Positions 25,501 to 33,665 of a stretch of 64,000 bases of DNA are shown piece after piece. The stretch spans positions 1,364,001 to 1,428,000 of the forward strand of contig OZ257149.1 of NCBI GenBank assembly GCA_965279085.1, given 5' to 3'. The translations under genes and the position numbers were made by a program. The notes under the pieces are model-generated. The model saw nothing but the letters and a program-made list of their open reading frames with translations, was not told the origin of the DNA and did not search any database. This DNA is from UBA7672 sp965279085 (lineage in GTDB: Bacteria > Pseudomonadota > Alphaproteobacteria > Caulobacterales > Hyphomonadaceae). Positions within the stretch are counted from its first letter, which is position 1. Every line of letters starts with the position of its first letter.

Positions 25501-26760
25501 CTACCCCCCGTCAGGTTCGGTGGCGGTGATGAAGCCGCCACCGAGGACGCTGTGGCCGTCTGGAGCTGCGTACAGCACGCAGGCCTGGCCCGGCGCCACG
25601 CCTTCTTCAGGCGTGGCGAAGGCGAAGCCCGGGACGCCGTCGACCAGAGTCATGCGCCCAGGCACGGGGGCGCGTGTCGAACGGACGCGAGCGAGTGCGC
25701 GCATGCCGGCGGCGCAGGCATCCACGAGGGAGCCTTCGCCGAGCCAGTTGCTTTCGCCGATCGCGAGCGCGCGCGTGAGCAATGCCTCACGAGGCCCGAC
25801 GATGACGCGTTTATTCGGCGCATCAAGCTTCACCACGTACAGCGGATCGCCCGTCGCGACGCCAAGGCCGCGGCGTTGACCAATGGTGTAGCCGATGACG
25901 CCTTCATGGCGGCCCATGACGCGGCCATCCATGTGTACGATGTCGCCAGCCGCGCGCGCGCCGGGGCGCAGCTTCTCGACGATGTCGGAATACTTGCCGG
26001 CGGGCACGAAGCAGATGTCCTGGCTGTCCGGCTTCGCCGCGACCTGCAGGCCGAGCGCCGACGCTGCGCGCCGCACGTCCGGCTTTTTCATGCCGCCGAG
26101 CGGGAAGCGCAGGAAGGCGAGCTGTTCGCGCGTGGTGGCGAACAGGAAGTAGCTTTGATCGCGATCCGGATCGGCGGCGCGCGCGAGTTGCGGCTGTCCA
26201 TCCGCGCCGACGGCGCGGCGGATGTAGTGCCCGGTCGCCATCGCATCGGCGCCGAGATCGCGCGCGGTCGCAAGCAGATCGGAGAACTTCACCGTCTGGT
26301 TGCAGCGCACGCACGGGATCGGCGTCGAGCCTTTCAGGTACGTGTCCGCGAAGTCTTCCATCACTTGCTGGCGGAAGCGGCTTTCGTAATCGAGCACGTA
26401 GTGCGGAATGCCGAGCGCCTCGGCCACGCGGCGGGCGTCGTGGATGTCCTGGCCTGCGCAGCAGGCGCCCTGTTTCTTGAGGGCGGCGCCGTGATCGTAA
26501 AGCTGCAGCGTGACGCCGATGACGTCGTAGCCCGCGTATTTCAGCAGGGCCGCGACGACGGAGGAATCGACGCCTCCGGACATGGCGGCGACAACGCGGA
26601 TCTCGCTGCGCGGACGCGGGTCGCCTGGAAAAAGGTCGAGGTCGGCGCCGGAGAGATCGACGCTGGCGAGTTTCGAGAAATCGCAGAGGCCGTCGGCGAC
26701 AGGGAAGTCGATATCGACAGGCGCGATGGGGCCGCCGCGGGGCCCGATAAGGGTAGTCAT
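25501..26760 (-). CDS. mnmA: tRNA-specific 2-thiouridylase MnmA
   Basis: 419 residues. The PP-loop ATP site is AAMSGGVDSSVVAALL near residues 58-73. The catalytic cysteines are in PCVRCNQTVKF and DSQDICFVP. Other family blocks are YDHGAALKKQGACC, TGHYIRR, YTIGQRRGLG and the C-terminal beta-barrel. It thiolates U34 of Lys, Glu and Gln tRNAs with sulphur from the IscS relay. An N-terminal extension of about 50 residues precedes the usual start region. GGGAG lies upstream of the ATG. Confidence 0.96.
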   Translation of the reverse strand: MTTLIGPRGGPIAPVDIDFPVADGLCDFSKLASVDLSGADLDLFPGDPRPRSEIRVVAAMSGGVDSSVVAALLKYAGYDVIGVTLQLYDHGAALKKQGACCAGQDIHDARRVAEALGIPHYVLDYESRFRQQVMEDFADTYLKGSTPIPCVRCNQTVKFSDLLATARDLGADAMATGHYIRRAVGADGQPQLARAADPDRDQSYFLFATTREQLAFLRFPLGGMKKPDVRRAASALGLQVAAKPDSQDICFVPAGKYSDIVEKLRPGARAAGDIVHMDGRVMGRHEGVIGYTIGQRRGLGVATGDPLYVVKLDAPNKRVIVGPREALLTRALAIGESNWLGEGSLVDACAAGMRALARVRSTRAPVPGRMTLVDGVPGFAFATPEEGVAPGQACVLYAAPDGHSVLGGGFITATEPDGG

Positions 26761-26836
26761 TGCTCGTCTCCCACGGGTTCAAGGCCCGAAGCAGATTGAT
26801 GTTGGCGCGGCTCTTACATGGGAACCGCGGCGGAAG

Positions 26837-27193
26837 CTAGGCGGGTTTGCATCGAGCGCCGTCTATGCGCGTCCGAGAGCCGTTTTCTTCCCGAACAACG
26901 AAGCATTCGCTTCCCTCGATCTCCAGCCGGAAGATGGTTGGCACGGAGAGGCTGCGGTCGTCCGGAGGTCCGATCGGACGCGGCAGGACGGAGACAGTCG
27001 GCGACTGCGTCGGATCGCCGGGGCCGAGTTCGACCTGGGAGCGGCCCATGGCGCTGGCGAGCGCGGTCTTGAGGCGCTCGAGCGAGGCGGGGTCGGAGCT
27101 GCTGAGCACGGCGGGGACCGATCCGCCGACAGACTGGCAGGCTGTTAGAGCGGCCGCGCAGGTGACCGCGGACAGGAAGAGAAGGCGGCTCAT
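26837..27193 (-). CDS. Small hypothetical lipoprotein
   Basis: 118 residues. Lipobox LTAC with Cys19, then a region with a predicted beta strand FRLEIEGSECFVVREENGSRTRIDG at the C-terminus. The ATG overlaps the stop of the S41 peptidase gene by 4 bp, indicating co-translation, so it may work with that protease at the membrane. No family recognised. The frame is open far upstream, but only this start gives a signal sequence. Confidence 0.75.
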   Translation of the reverse strand: MSRLLFLSAVTCAAALTACQSVGGSVPAVLSSSDPASLERLKTALASAMGRSQVELGPGDPTQSPTVSVLPRPIGPPDDRSLSVPTIFRLEIEGSECFVVREENGSRTRIDGARCKPA

Positions 27194-28848
27194 GGCGACG
27201 GCGTCATGTTCGGCGACGTTCGCATGTCGCGGTTGTTGCGGAATATTTCGGCGGCCAGCGAGCGGCCGGACACGGCCATGGGGTTCTCGTCCGTCCTCAC
27301 GGTGGATGCAACGCCGATGCCTGTGCCCGTCGGCGCCGGGCATGTGCCGTTCGCGCGATAGGCAAGCGCGGCCGCCAGCATGTTCTCGCTGGTGCTTCCA
27401 AGCTCGTGATCGAGATCGTCGGCGACCGAGCAGCCCGCGACCTTCACCGGGAAGGCGGAACTGGCATTCTGGGCCGCAAAGCCATCGGCATAGTCGCCGA
27501 AGCCCTTGTCGTTGACGCCCTTGAACTGGATGGAGAAGTAGGTCTGCCCGCAATTGTCCGCCGAGTAGAAACCGTAGGGTTTGCCGCAGGTGGTGGAGCC
27601 GATCAGCACCACTTCAACATCCACCCCCCGCAGGCCGTTGATAACGGCTTCGCTGGCGCTGCATGTGCTGGCGGTCGTGAGGACGTAGACGCGCGGCAGG
27701 GTGAGTGGCTGCAGCGTTGTGCTTGTAGGGACGGTGAAGCCGAGCCCTGTCGAATAGAACGGGGTCGGCGTGTTCGCCCCGCCGGTGACGGGGTTGGTCG
27801 AGCCCGCGGCCGCGTTGAACTGCAGCCGTTCGAAGATCTTGCCCGATGTCCGGGTGGGGCCGGCGACGAGATAGCTGAGCTGGGAGGCGATGGCGAGCAG
27901 GCCTCCGCCATTGTAGCGCAGGTCTATGACGAGGTCCGTGATGGATTGGATCCTCAGCGCCGCGATGCCGTCGACGATCGCTTTCTCGGTGCTGAACGGG
28001 CTGAAGGTGTTGAGCAGCATATAGCCGACATTGCCGGTTCCGGTGGGCAGCACGGCGGTGCGGTTGACCGGGCTTTCGACGAGGTTCGCGGATGTGAGCG
28101 TGACGGGCCGCTGCGCGCCGCCGGGATACTGCACCAGCAGCGTGTGGGTTTCGTTGGCGGTCTTCGGGAAGATCGCATTGTTGATGGTGTCGATCTGCGC
28201 CTGACTTGTGCCGCCGTTCACGACGTCGACGCCGTCCGCCATGAGGATACGCGCGCCGCGGCTGAGCTTCGGCGTGCCGGCAAGCAGGTCGGTCGCTGGA
28301 GTTCCCGCAGTCGTGAAAAGGACGCGCACGTCGCGGGGCGGCGTTCCGGCGAACACGCGGATCTCGGCGCCATAGCTGGCCTCGGGCGCGGAGGTGATCT
28401 GCGCCAGATAGTCAGCGGTCGCGACGCTGAAATGGAACTGGTCCTTTGGCTTGCCCGAAGGCGTCGTGGCGGGCGTCTTGAGCGTGTTGAAATAGGTGAG
28501 GCGGTTCGTGAACGAGGAAGGGCTCTGATCGGTGACTTCCGTGTTCCAGAGATAGGTCTCGTGCGTCCACGAGCGGAGCCAGAAGAGTTCCTGAAGTAGC
28601 GTTCCAACCTTGTCAGGGAAGGGGTCGCCGACGGCATCAACGCCCGTGCGAGGGGTTGCGCAGAAATTCTTGAACGTGCTGGCGGGCTGGAAGACGTTGG
28701 CTGTCCAGGTTGGGCCGGAGGAACCTCCTCCCCCGCCACCGCCTCCACCACCGCCGCCTCCAGCGCTTCCGCCGCCGCCGCCGCCACAGGCCGCCATGGC
28801 AAGAGCGGCGAGCGAACCCATGACCATGCGAACAGAAGCTGACTGCAT
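27190..28848 (-). CDS. S41 family peptidase lipoprotein
   Basis: About 552 residues. The lipobox ends MAAC (Cys21) and is followed by a long glycine-rich linker, suggesting a tethered periplasmic enzyme. A PDZ-like region (SRGARILMADGVDVVNG) precedes the tail-specific protease core: IDLRYNGGGLL, then the nucleophile serine in TASTCSASEAVINGL and a likely general-base lysine in TCGKPYGFY. ATG 28848 is used; GTG 28851 is possible, as GGGAG lies 6 nt before it. Coupled to the small lipoprotein gene downstream. Confidence 0.88.
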   Translation of the reverse strand: MQSASVRMVMGSLAALAMAACGGGGGGSAGGGGGGGGGGGGGSSGPTWTANVFQPASTFKNFCATPRTGVDAVGDPFPDKVGTLLQELFWLRSWTHETYLWNTEVTDQSPSSFTNRLTYFNTLKTPATTPSGKPKDQFHFSVATADYLAQITSAPEASYGAEIRVFAGTPPRDVRVLFTTAGTPATDLLAGTPKLSRGARILMADGVDVVNGGTSQAQIDTINNAIFPKTANETHTLLVQYPGGAQRPVTLTSANLVESPVNRTAVLPTGTGNVGYMLLNTFSPFSTEKAIVDGIAALRIQSITDLVIDLRYNGGGLLAIASQLSYLVAGPTRTSGKIFERLQFNAAAGSTNPVTGGANTPTPFYSTGLGFTVPTSTTLQPLTLPRVYVLTTASTCSASEAVINGLRGVDVEVVLIGSTTCGKPYGFYSADNCGQTYFSIQFKGVNDKGFGDYADGFAAQNASSAFPVKVAGCSVADDLDHELGSTSENMLAAALAYRANGTCPAPTGTGIGVASTVRTDENPMAVSGRSLAAEIFRNNRDMRTSPNMTPSP

Positions 28849-28990
28849 CACGCTACTCTCCCGACCTTCGCCAGATTGGCCGGCGGGCGGGCCAACGTGT
28901 CAACCCGGCGGCTGGGGCAGATTATTGCGAAGTCGGAGCCGGATGTTCCGCCGCCTAGTCGGAGGTTTACTGCTACGCTAGCCTTGGCTG

Positions 28991-29617
28991 ATGACGGACG
29001 ACGTGCCCTCTCCGCACCTGTTCCAGACCAGCCAGCCGCGCGAGTTGCTGGGGTGTATCGAGTTCGCGGCGGCTCAGGCGGAGCTGGCGGCGGAGGATCA
29101 TGGCGCGTGGCGCTGGCTGGTGATCTCGATGACGCTGTCGGTGCAGAATGCCTGCCTTGCGGCGCTGGATACCGGGGACGAGTACGGCACCAAGGGGATG
29201 ACGCGGACGGATGCGCGGGCCGTGACGCGGTGGACCAAGCACGGGCGGCAAGGGCCGGCGCCGCTGGCGGTGCGCGAGCCGCGCATCGTGTCGCCGCTTG
29301 AGTTGCTTCGCCGGACGGGCGATCCGTTCTTCCTGCGGCCGCCTTTTCAGCTGCCGCTCAACCGCGAGATCAACGCGGCGTTCGACGATCTCGTCGACCT
29401 GCGCAACACCTTCCTGCATTTCAGCGAGGATGGGTGGACGATCGACCTGCGGGATATTCCGCCGCTGATCCTTGTCGCGTGCGGCGTCGTGCGCCATTTG
29501 TCGGTGACGCAGCCGGTCTATCTCAAGCGGGCGGAGCGCAATCACAGCGCGCGTGTGGCGGCGGCGCTCGAGCGCATCGAGGCGGCTATGGAGCACTATC
29601 CCGGGAGGGAGGATTGA
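28991..29617 (+). CDS. HEPN-like hypothetical protein
   Basis: 208 residues, mainly helical. A segment DDLVDLRNTFLHFSEDGW carries an R-N-x3-H motif of the kind seen in HEPN RNase domains (Rx4-6H with a polar residue after R), placed before the last helices as expected. If real, it would be a metal-independent RNase or a nucleotide-binding HEPN relative; toxin or defence roles are typical, but no antitoxin is recognised beside it. A zinc-ribbon gene follows 11 bp downstream. Family assignment is tentative. Confidence 0.62.
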   Translation: MTDDVPSPHLFQTSQPRELLGCIEFAAAQAELAAEDHGAWRWLVISMTLSVQNACLAALDTGDEYGTKGMTRTDARAVTRWTKHGRQGPAPLAVREPRIVSPLELLRRTGDPFFLRPPFQLPLNREINAAFDDLVDLRNTFLHFSEDGWTIDLRDIPPLILVACGVVRHLSVTQPVYLKRAERNHSARVAAALERIEAAMEHYPGRED

Positions 29618-29628
29618 CCCTGCGAAGG

Positions 29629-29844
29629 ATGTCGATGTGGTTCTTGTCCAAGCAGGAAAAGAAAGAGGCGGAAGCGGAATCGAAGACCTGGCTGGGTCTC
29701 TGCAAGAGCTGCAAGTCGGTGAACTCAGTGTGGGAAGTCGGTGGCGTGCGCTACAAGGCGGCGGGGAAGTTTCATGCGCGCGTGAAGTGCCCGCGCTGCA
29801 GCAAGAAGAGCACGCACATGTTCCAGAAGGTGGGGCTGAAGTGA
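29629..29844 (+). CDS. Small zinc-ribbon protein
   Basis: 71 residues (69 from the alternative ATG 29635, which has AAGG at better spacing). Two Cys pairs, CKSC and CPRC, about 26 residues apart, should form a zinc ribbon around a short beta hairpin (KFHARVKCPRC). It is the second gene after the HEPN-like protein and likely in the same transcript. It could bind nucleic acid or protein. No precise family. Confidence 0.7.
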   Translation: MSMWFLSKQEKKEAEAESKTWLGLCKSCKSVNSVWEVGGVRYKAAGKFHARVKCPRCSKKSTHMFQKVGLK

Positions 29845-29848
29845 CGGC

Positions 29849-30031
29849 CTATCGGCTCCGCCCCAGCGCCGCAAGTTCAGCATCCGGATCGCCGCCGAGT
29901 TCGCGGACGGTGTTTTCCCAGCGGGCGAGAGCGTCCCAGTAATAGTCGAAGATGCAGGGGGAGCAGCCGCGGTGGCAGCAGCTCTCGTCATCCGGCTTGT
30001 TCGGCGGGCGCGGGAATGTGGAAGGCCTCAT
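29849..30031 (-). CDS. Oxidoreductase-like domain (PF09791-type) small protein
   Basis: 60 residues with PPNKPDDESCCHRGCSPCIFDYYWDALARW, the cysteine-rich signature of the oxidoreductase-like N-terminal domain family. ATG 30031 is chosen at the domain edge; the frame is open to a TTG at 30050-30052. There is no clear Shine-Dalgarno. It converges with the zinc-ribbon gene, 4 bp apart. The function of this domain is not established. Confidence 0.75.
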   Translation of the reverse strand: MRPSTFPRPPNKPDDESCCHRGCSPCIFDYYWDALARWENTVRELGGDPDAELAALGRSR

Positions 30032-30081
30032 ACGCGCACGATTAGAGCACAATGGCCGTCACGAAAATCCGGACCCGGCGT

Positions 30082-30211
30082 CCTCCACCGCGAAGCGGGG
30101 GAGGTGGCGGCGTAGCCGACGGAGGGGAGTTGGCATGGGGGTTCCATCCAAGACCCCCCGTCGCAGCCCCCATCCGGCCCTTCGGGCCACCTTCCCCGCA
30201 AGCGGGGAAGG
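30082..30211. repeat. Intergenic stem-loop repeats
   Basis: Two hairpins of similar design: CCTCC-a-CCGC-gaa-GCGG-g-GGAGG (30082-30104), and CCTTCCCCGC-AA-GCGGGGAAGG (30190-30211, ten perfect base pairs). The sequence between also has complementary G-rich and C-rich runs. It fills the gap between the PF09791-type gene and the tannase gene, on whose 3' side it lies. It looks like a dispersed palindromic intergenic element or a bidirectional terminator; no T-run is present. Confidence 0.6.
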
Positions 30212-30225
30212 ATGGGCGCTCTCGA

Positions 30226-31704
30226 TCACTTGCAGTCGAACTGGTCGGGGCTCTTGCCGTCGCCTGTGCCCTTGTAGGCGGCGTTCTTCGGCCAGGCGCA
30301 GACCTTGCGCGCGCCGCCGCCAGCGAAACCGGCGGTGAGTTCGTCCGGCGCGGTTTTATTGGCGACCCATTTGTCCAGCGCGTCGAGCGTGTCGAGGCGA
30401 TCGGGCCCCGGGCCGCCGGCGCAGTGCATGACACCGGGGAGCATGAAGAGGCGGACATCGGCTTTCGCGCCAGCGTCGTTGGCGTAGACTTTGTCCACCC
30501 AGTCCGTGCTCATGTTCGGCGAGAGGGCCGAGTCCGACCAGCCATGGTACATCAGCAGCTTGCCGCCCTTGGCGCGGAAGGCGGCGAGATCGGGGCTGGT
30601 GGGCGAGAGCGTCGCCTGCAGCATCTTCATCTCTTCGTTGAGCGTGGCGAGATTGAACTGGCCGTGGTTCCAGTTCGGATCCTGCTTGAGGAAGAAGCGC
30701 ATGAAGTCGGTGGAGAAGCCGTAGGCGAGGCTGGGACGGCCGGGGCCAGCGCCATCCTTGCGGCCGGCGAGCCATGAGCCCCATCCGGCGTCGTTGAATT
30801 CGCCGCCATAGGGGAAGCCGACCGCGTACTGTTTTCCATTGAGCTGCGGGCCGCGCAGGATCACGTCGACAGCCGCGAGTTGCGGCTGCGTGAGACAGCC
30901 ATCTTTCTTGACGCCCTTGCAGGCGAGCGTCTTCACGTCGAACTTGCAGGAGCGCGGATCGGCGAGGATCGAGTCCTTTAGCCCGTCGGCGCTGTCGCAG
31001 GCATCGAGCACGGCTTTCGAGATGAGATCGCGCGCGGGCTTGTCGAGGATCGGCGCATCGAGCTTTTTCGGATCGGGATACATCTTCTGCGTCACGCTCG
31101 CGAAGGTGGCGGTGACGCCCTGGAAGTTGATCGCTGGTGCGCCAGCGATGATGCCGTCGAAATCATCCGGATAGCGCTGGGCCATCTGGAGCGCCTGACG
31201 GCCGCCATTAGAGCAGCCCGCGAAGTAGGTCTTCTCCGGCCACCGGCCGTAGCGCGCCTGCATGACGGATTTCGACGTGGCCGTGACGCGATGGATGGCG
31301 GCGTGCGCGTAGTTCGCGACGCGCTCCATGTTGCCGAGCGCCCATGCGCCGTCGGTTGCGCCAGCGGGGCCGGTGTGGCCGGTGTCCGTACCGGCGATGG
31401 CGTAGCCGCGCTGCAGCGCGTTCATGCTCATGGCCTGGCTTTCGACGCGGCCGGCGAAGCCGCCCTGCCCGCCCATCACGAACTTGCCGTTCCAGGCATC
31501 GGGCAGCCAGACGGAGAAGTTGATCTCCTTGCCGACGACGCCGTCGATCTTGCACAGCGGGACGGGCGTGGTGGCGGGGGCGGCGGCGGTGATCTTCACA
31601 TCGGGAGCGGTGAAGCCCTTGAGCGACTCGCAGGCGACCTGCGCGTTCGCGGTCCCTGTCACGGCGAGCGCAAGCGTGGCGAGCGCCACTCCGGTACGGA
31701 TCAT
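30226..31704 (-). CDS. Tannase/feruloyl esterase family protein
   Basis: About 492 residues from ATG 31704 (GGAGG upstream). Signal peptide ending near TANA (residue 21). The alpha/beta-hydrolase nucleophile is in AGCSNGGRQAL; the acid is probably the Asp in YHGWSDSAL and the His in VMHCAGG. These fit the CS-D-HC motif of the family, in which two cysteines bridge serine and histidine. A lid domain lies between. Expected to hydrolyse ester bonds of phenolic acids in the periplasm or outside. Confidence 0.9.
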   Translation of the reverse strand: MIRTGVALATLALAVTGTANAQVACESLKGFTAPDVKITAAAPATTPVPLCKIDGVVGKEINFSVWLPDAWNGKFVMGGQGGFAGRVESQAMSMNALQRGYAIAGTDTGHTGPAGATDGAWALGNMERVANYAHAAIHRVTATSKSVMQARYGRWPEKTYFAGCSNGGRQALQMAQRYPDDFDGIIAGAPAINFQGVTATFASVTQKMYPDPKKLDAPILDKPARDLISKAVLDACDSADGLKDSILADPRSCKFDVKTLACKGVKKDGCLTQPQLAAVDVILRGPQLNGKQYAVGFPYGGEFNDAGWGSWLAGRKDGAGPGRPSLAYGFSTDFMRFFLKQDPNWNHGQFNLATLNEEMKMLQATLSPTSPDLAAFRAKGGKLLMYHGWSDSALSPNMSTDWVDKVYANDAGAKADVRLFMLPGVMHCAGGPGPDRLDTLDALDKWVANKTAPDELTAGFAGGGARKVCAWPKNAAYKGTGDGKSPDQFDCK

Positions 31705-31805
31705 CGTGTCCTCCCTCGAAGATTTTGTTTTCCTGAGCCTGCCACCGGCCACAGGTGAAGCAAAGGCGCCCTCCCTTCATTTTACGGGCATGCTAGAAAG
31801 CGGGA

Positions 31806-32273
31806 ATGACTGACCTTACGCCGCGTCCTGATGCTGTTCCACCGCTTGCGCCCGGGCGCTCGTGCGAGGGGTGCACAACGTGCTGCAAGCTTCCGAGCGT
31901 GGTGGAGTTCAAGAAGCCCATGCAGCAATGGTGCGAACACTGCGAAATCGGCAAGGGCTGCAAAATCTATGACACGCGGCCGGACGATTGCCGGACATTC
32001 TATTGCGGATGGGTGCTGGACGGCACCATCGGCGAGCAATGGAATCCGCGCCACAGCAAGATGGTGATCAAGTTCGAGGACCGGCGCACCGTCATCATGG
32101 TCGACAAGGACCGCAAGGATGCGTGGCGGAAGGAGCCTTTCCACAGCCTGATACGGAATTGGGCCGCGAGGGCCCTGCCCGCGGGCGGGGAAATTCTGGT
32201 ATGGGAGGGGTTGGAGGCCATCCGTGTGCTGCCGAACGGGGAGCAACGGCTGGGACGCACGCCGGGTATATGA
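31806..32273 (+). CDS. YkgJ-like cysteine-cluster protein, copy 1
   Basis: 155 residues. The cysteine pattern is RSCEGCTTCC ... WCEHCEIGKGCKIYDTRPDDCRTFYCGW, characteristic of the zinc/iron-chelating YkgJ family. The second half has ILVWEGLEAIRVLPNGE. The metal and role are unknown. It is followed with a 4-bp ATGA overlap by a clear paralogue, so the two arose by tandem duplication. It diverges from the tannase gene. Confidence 0.85.
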   Translation: MTDLTPRPDAVPPLAPGRSCEGCTTCCKLPSVVEFKKPMQQWCEHCEIGKGCKIYDTRPDDCRTFYCGWVLDGTIGEQWNPRHSKMVIKFEDRRTVIMVDKDRKDAWRKEPFHSLIRNWAARALPAGGEILVWEGLEAIRVLPNGEQRLGRTPGI

Positions 32274-32728
32274 CAGAAGCAAAGCCAAATATTGTGCCTG
32301 GGCGGTCCTGCAGGGACTGCACGATGTGCTGCAAGCTGGTGGCGGTGCATCCGCTGGCCAAGCCGGCGCAGGAATGGTGCAGCAATTGCGAGATCGGCGT
32401 CGGTTGCAACATCTATGAGCAGCGACCGGACGACTGCCGCACATTCTATTGCGGCTGGCTGCTCGATGCGCGCATCAGCGATGCGTGGCGTCCGCTTGAT
32501 TGCAAGATGGTGGTGAAGTTCGAGCCCAAGCGCATCGTCGTGCATGTCGACAAGGACAGGCGGGACCAGTGGCGCAAGGAGCCGTTCCAGTCACAGATAC
32601 GCGCATGGGCGCGCGCGGGCACGCTCTACGATGGCGACGTGATCGTGTGGGAAGGCAAGGACGCGCTGCGCGTCGGGCCCGCGGGCGAGCAGAAGCTGGG
32701 ACGCGCGGCGCCGCCGACGAAGGCTTAG
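32270..32728 (+). CDS. YkgJ-like cysteine-cluster protein, copy 2
   Basis: 152 residues. It keeps every cysteine of copy 1 (RSCRDCTMCC, WCSNCEIGVGCNIYEQRPDDCRTFYCGW) and the C-terminal VIVWEGKDALRVGP, with divergence elsewhere. The start overlaps the stop of copy 1 (ATGA), so equal synthesis and possibly a heterodimer are suggested. It ends 1 bp before the convergent flgL. Confidence 0.85.
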   Translation: MTEAKPNIVPGRSCRDCTMCCKLVAVHPLAKPAQEWCSNCEIGVGCNIYEQRPDDCRTFYCGWLLDARISDAWRPLDCKMVVKFEPKRIVVHVDKDRRDQWRKEPFQSQIRAWARAGTLYDGDVIVWEGKDALRVGPAGEQKLGRAAPPTKA

Positions 32729-32729
32729 C

Positions 32730-33653
32730 CTACTTCAGGATGTTGAGCAGCGAGAGGTTGCGCAGGACGTTGAAGACGCTGGCTGAGGACTCGTAGGCGA
32801 ACTGGGCCTGGTTGAGGCGCACGGCCACTTCGGCGAGGTCGACGTTGACGATGCCGCCGATGGCTTCATCCAGAGCATTGAGCTGAGACGTCAGGCGCGT
32901 GCCGGCGTTGTCGACGTCTTTCATCAGCCGGCCGTTTTCCGCCTGCATGGCGAGGGCGTGGTCGAACGCGTCGGCGAGCGATGTGAGCTCGGACTGAATG
33001 GCAGCCCTCTGAACCTGCGTGAGCTCGCCGGAGAAGGGGCCATCGGGGCCTTCATCCATTTCGGCGAGGCGTTTGATCGATTCCAGCGCGAGCGTGACGA
33101 TGTCGTCGGCAACAAGGCCGGATTGGACCGTGCGACCTTCCTCGACGCGCATGACCTGCTGGTCGGCACCCTGCTCGATTGCATCCGTGATCGGGTTGGC
33201 GGCGAGGTCGCTGAGAGAGTCGGCCGTGATAGGCGGGCGATCGTTCAGCACGCCGCCGAAAAGATAACGGCCGCCGAGGTTGGTGTTCATCGTGTCCTTG
33301 ATGACGGCAAAGGCTTCCTCGAGCTGGGCGCGCACGCCCTCGCCGCTTTCGAGGCCGACGTTCTGGAACAGGTCTTCCTTGAGCTTGGACATGACATCGG
33401 CGGCGCGGCCAATGGCGACATCCTGGATCTGCATCCGTGTGGTGAGTTCGCGGGCGGTGGCCTGGAAGCTGACGGTGCGAGAGACGAGGCGTTCGGCGGA
33501 GACAAGTGTCTGCGCCTCGCGGCCATAACCCTTGAGGTCGTTGGCACGCGTTTGCGCGGACGACTGGCGGGCGGCCTCGACAAGTTCGCGCTGCGCGCGG
33601 CCAATGTCGGAGAGCGCGGCTGCGGGGATCATCGAGGAGGAGATGCGTGTCAT
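32730..33653 (-). CDS. flgL: Flagellar hook-associated protein 3 (FlgL)
   Basis: 307 residues with flagellin-like ends. The N-terminus is MTRISSSMI...; GGRYLFGGVLNDRPP is a typical HAP3 block; the C-terminus LAEVAVRLNQAQFAYESSASVFNVLRNLSLLNILK is the D0/D1 helix. It forms the second ring of the hook-filament junction after FlgK. The gene starts 12 bp after flgK, in the same operon, and should share flgK's sigma54 promoter. Confidence 0.94.
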   Translation of the reverse strand: MTRISSSMIPAAALSDIGRAQRELVEAARQSSAQTRANDLKGYGREAQTLVSAERLVSRTVSFQATARELTTRMQIQDVAIGRAADVMSKLKEDLFQNVGLESGEGVRAQLEEAFAVIKDTMNTNLGGRYLFGGVLNDRPPITADSLSDLAANPITDAIEQGADQQVMRVEEGRTVQSGLVADDIVTLALESIKRLAEMDEGPDGPFSGELTQVQRAAIQSELTSLADAFDHALAMQAENGRLMKDVDNAGTRLTSQLNALDEAIGGIVNVDLAEVAVRLNQAQFAYESSASVFNVLRNLSLLNILK

Positions 33654-33665
33654 GACTTATCTTCC

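Noticed and set aside
28720..28800. G/C-rich repeat at the start of the S41 peptidase as a possible mobile or unstable repeat
   Set aside because: It encodes a poly-glycine linker after the lipobox, a common lipoprotein feature, and is in frame.
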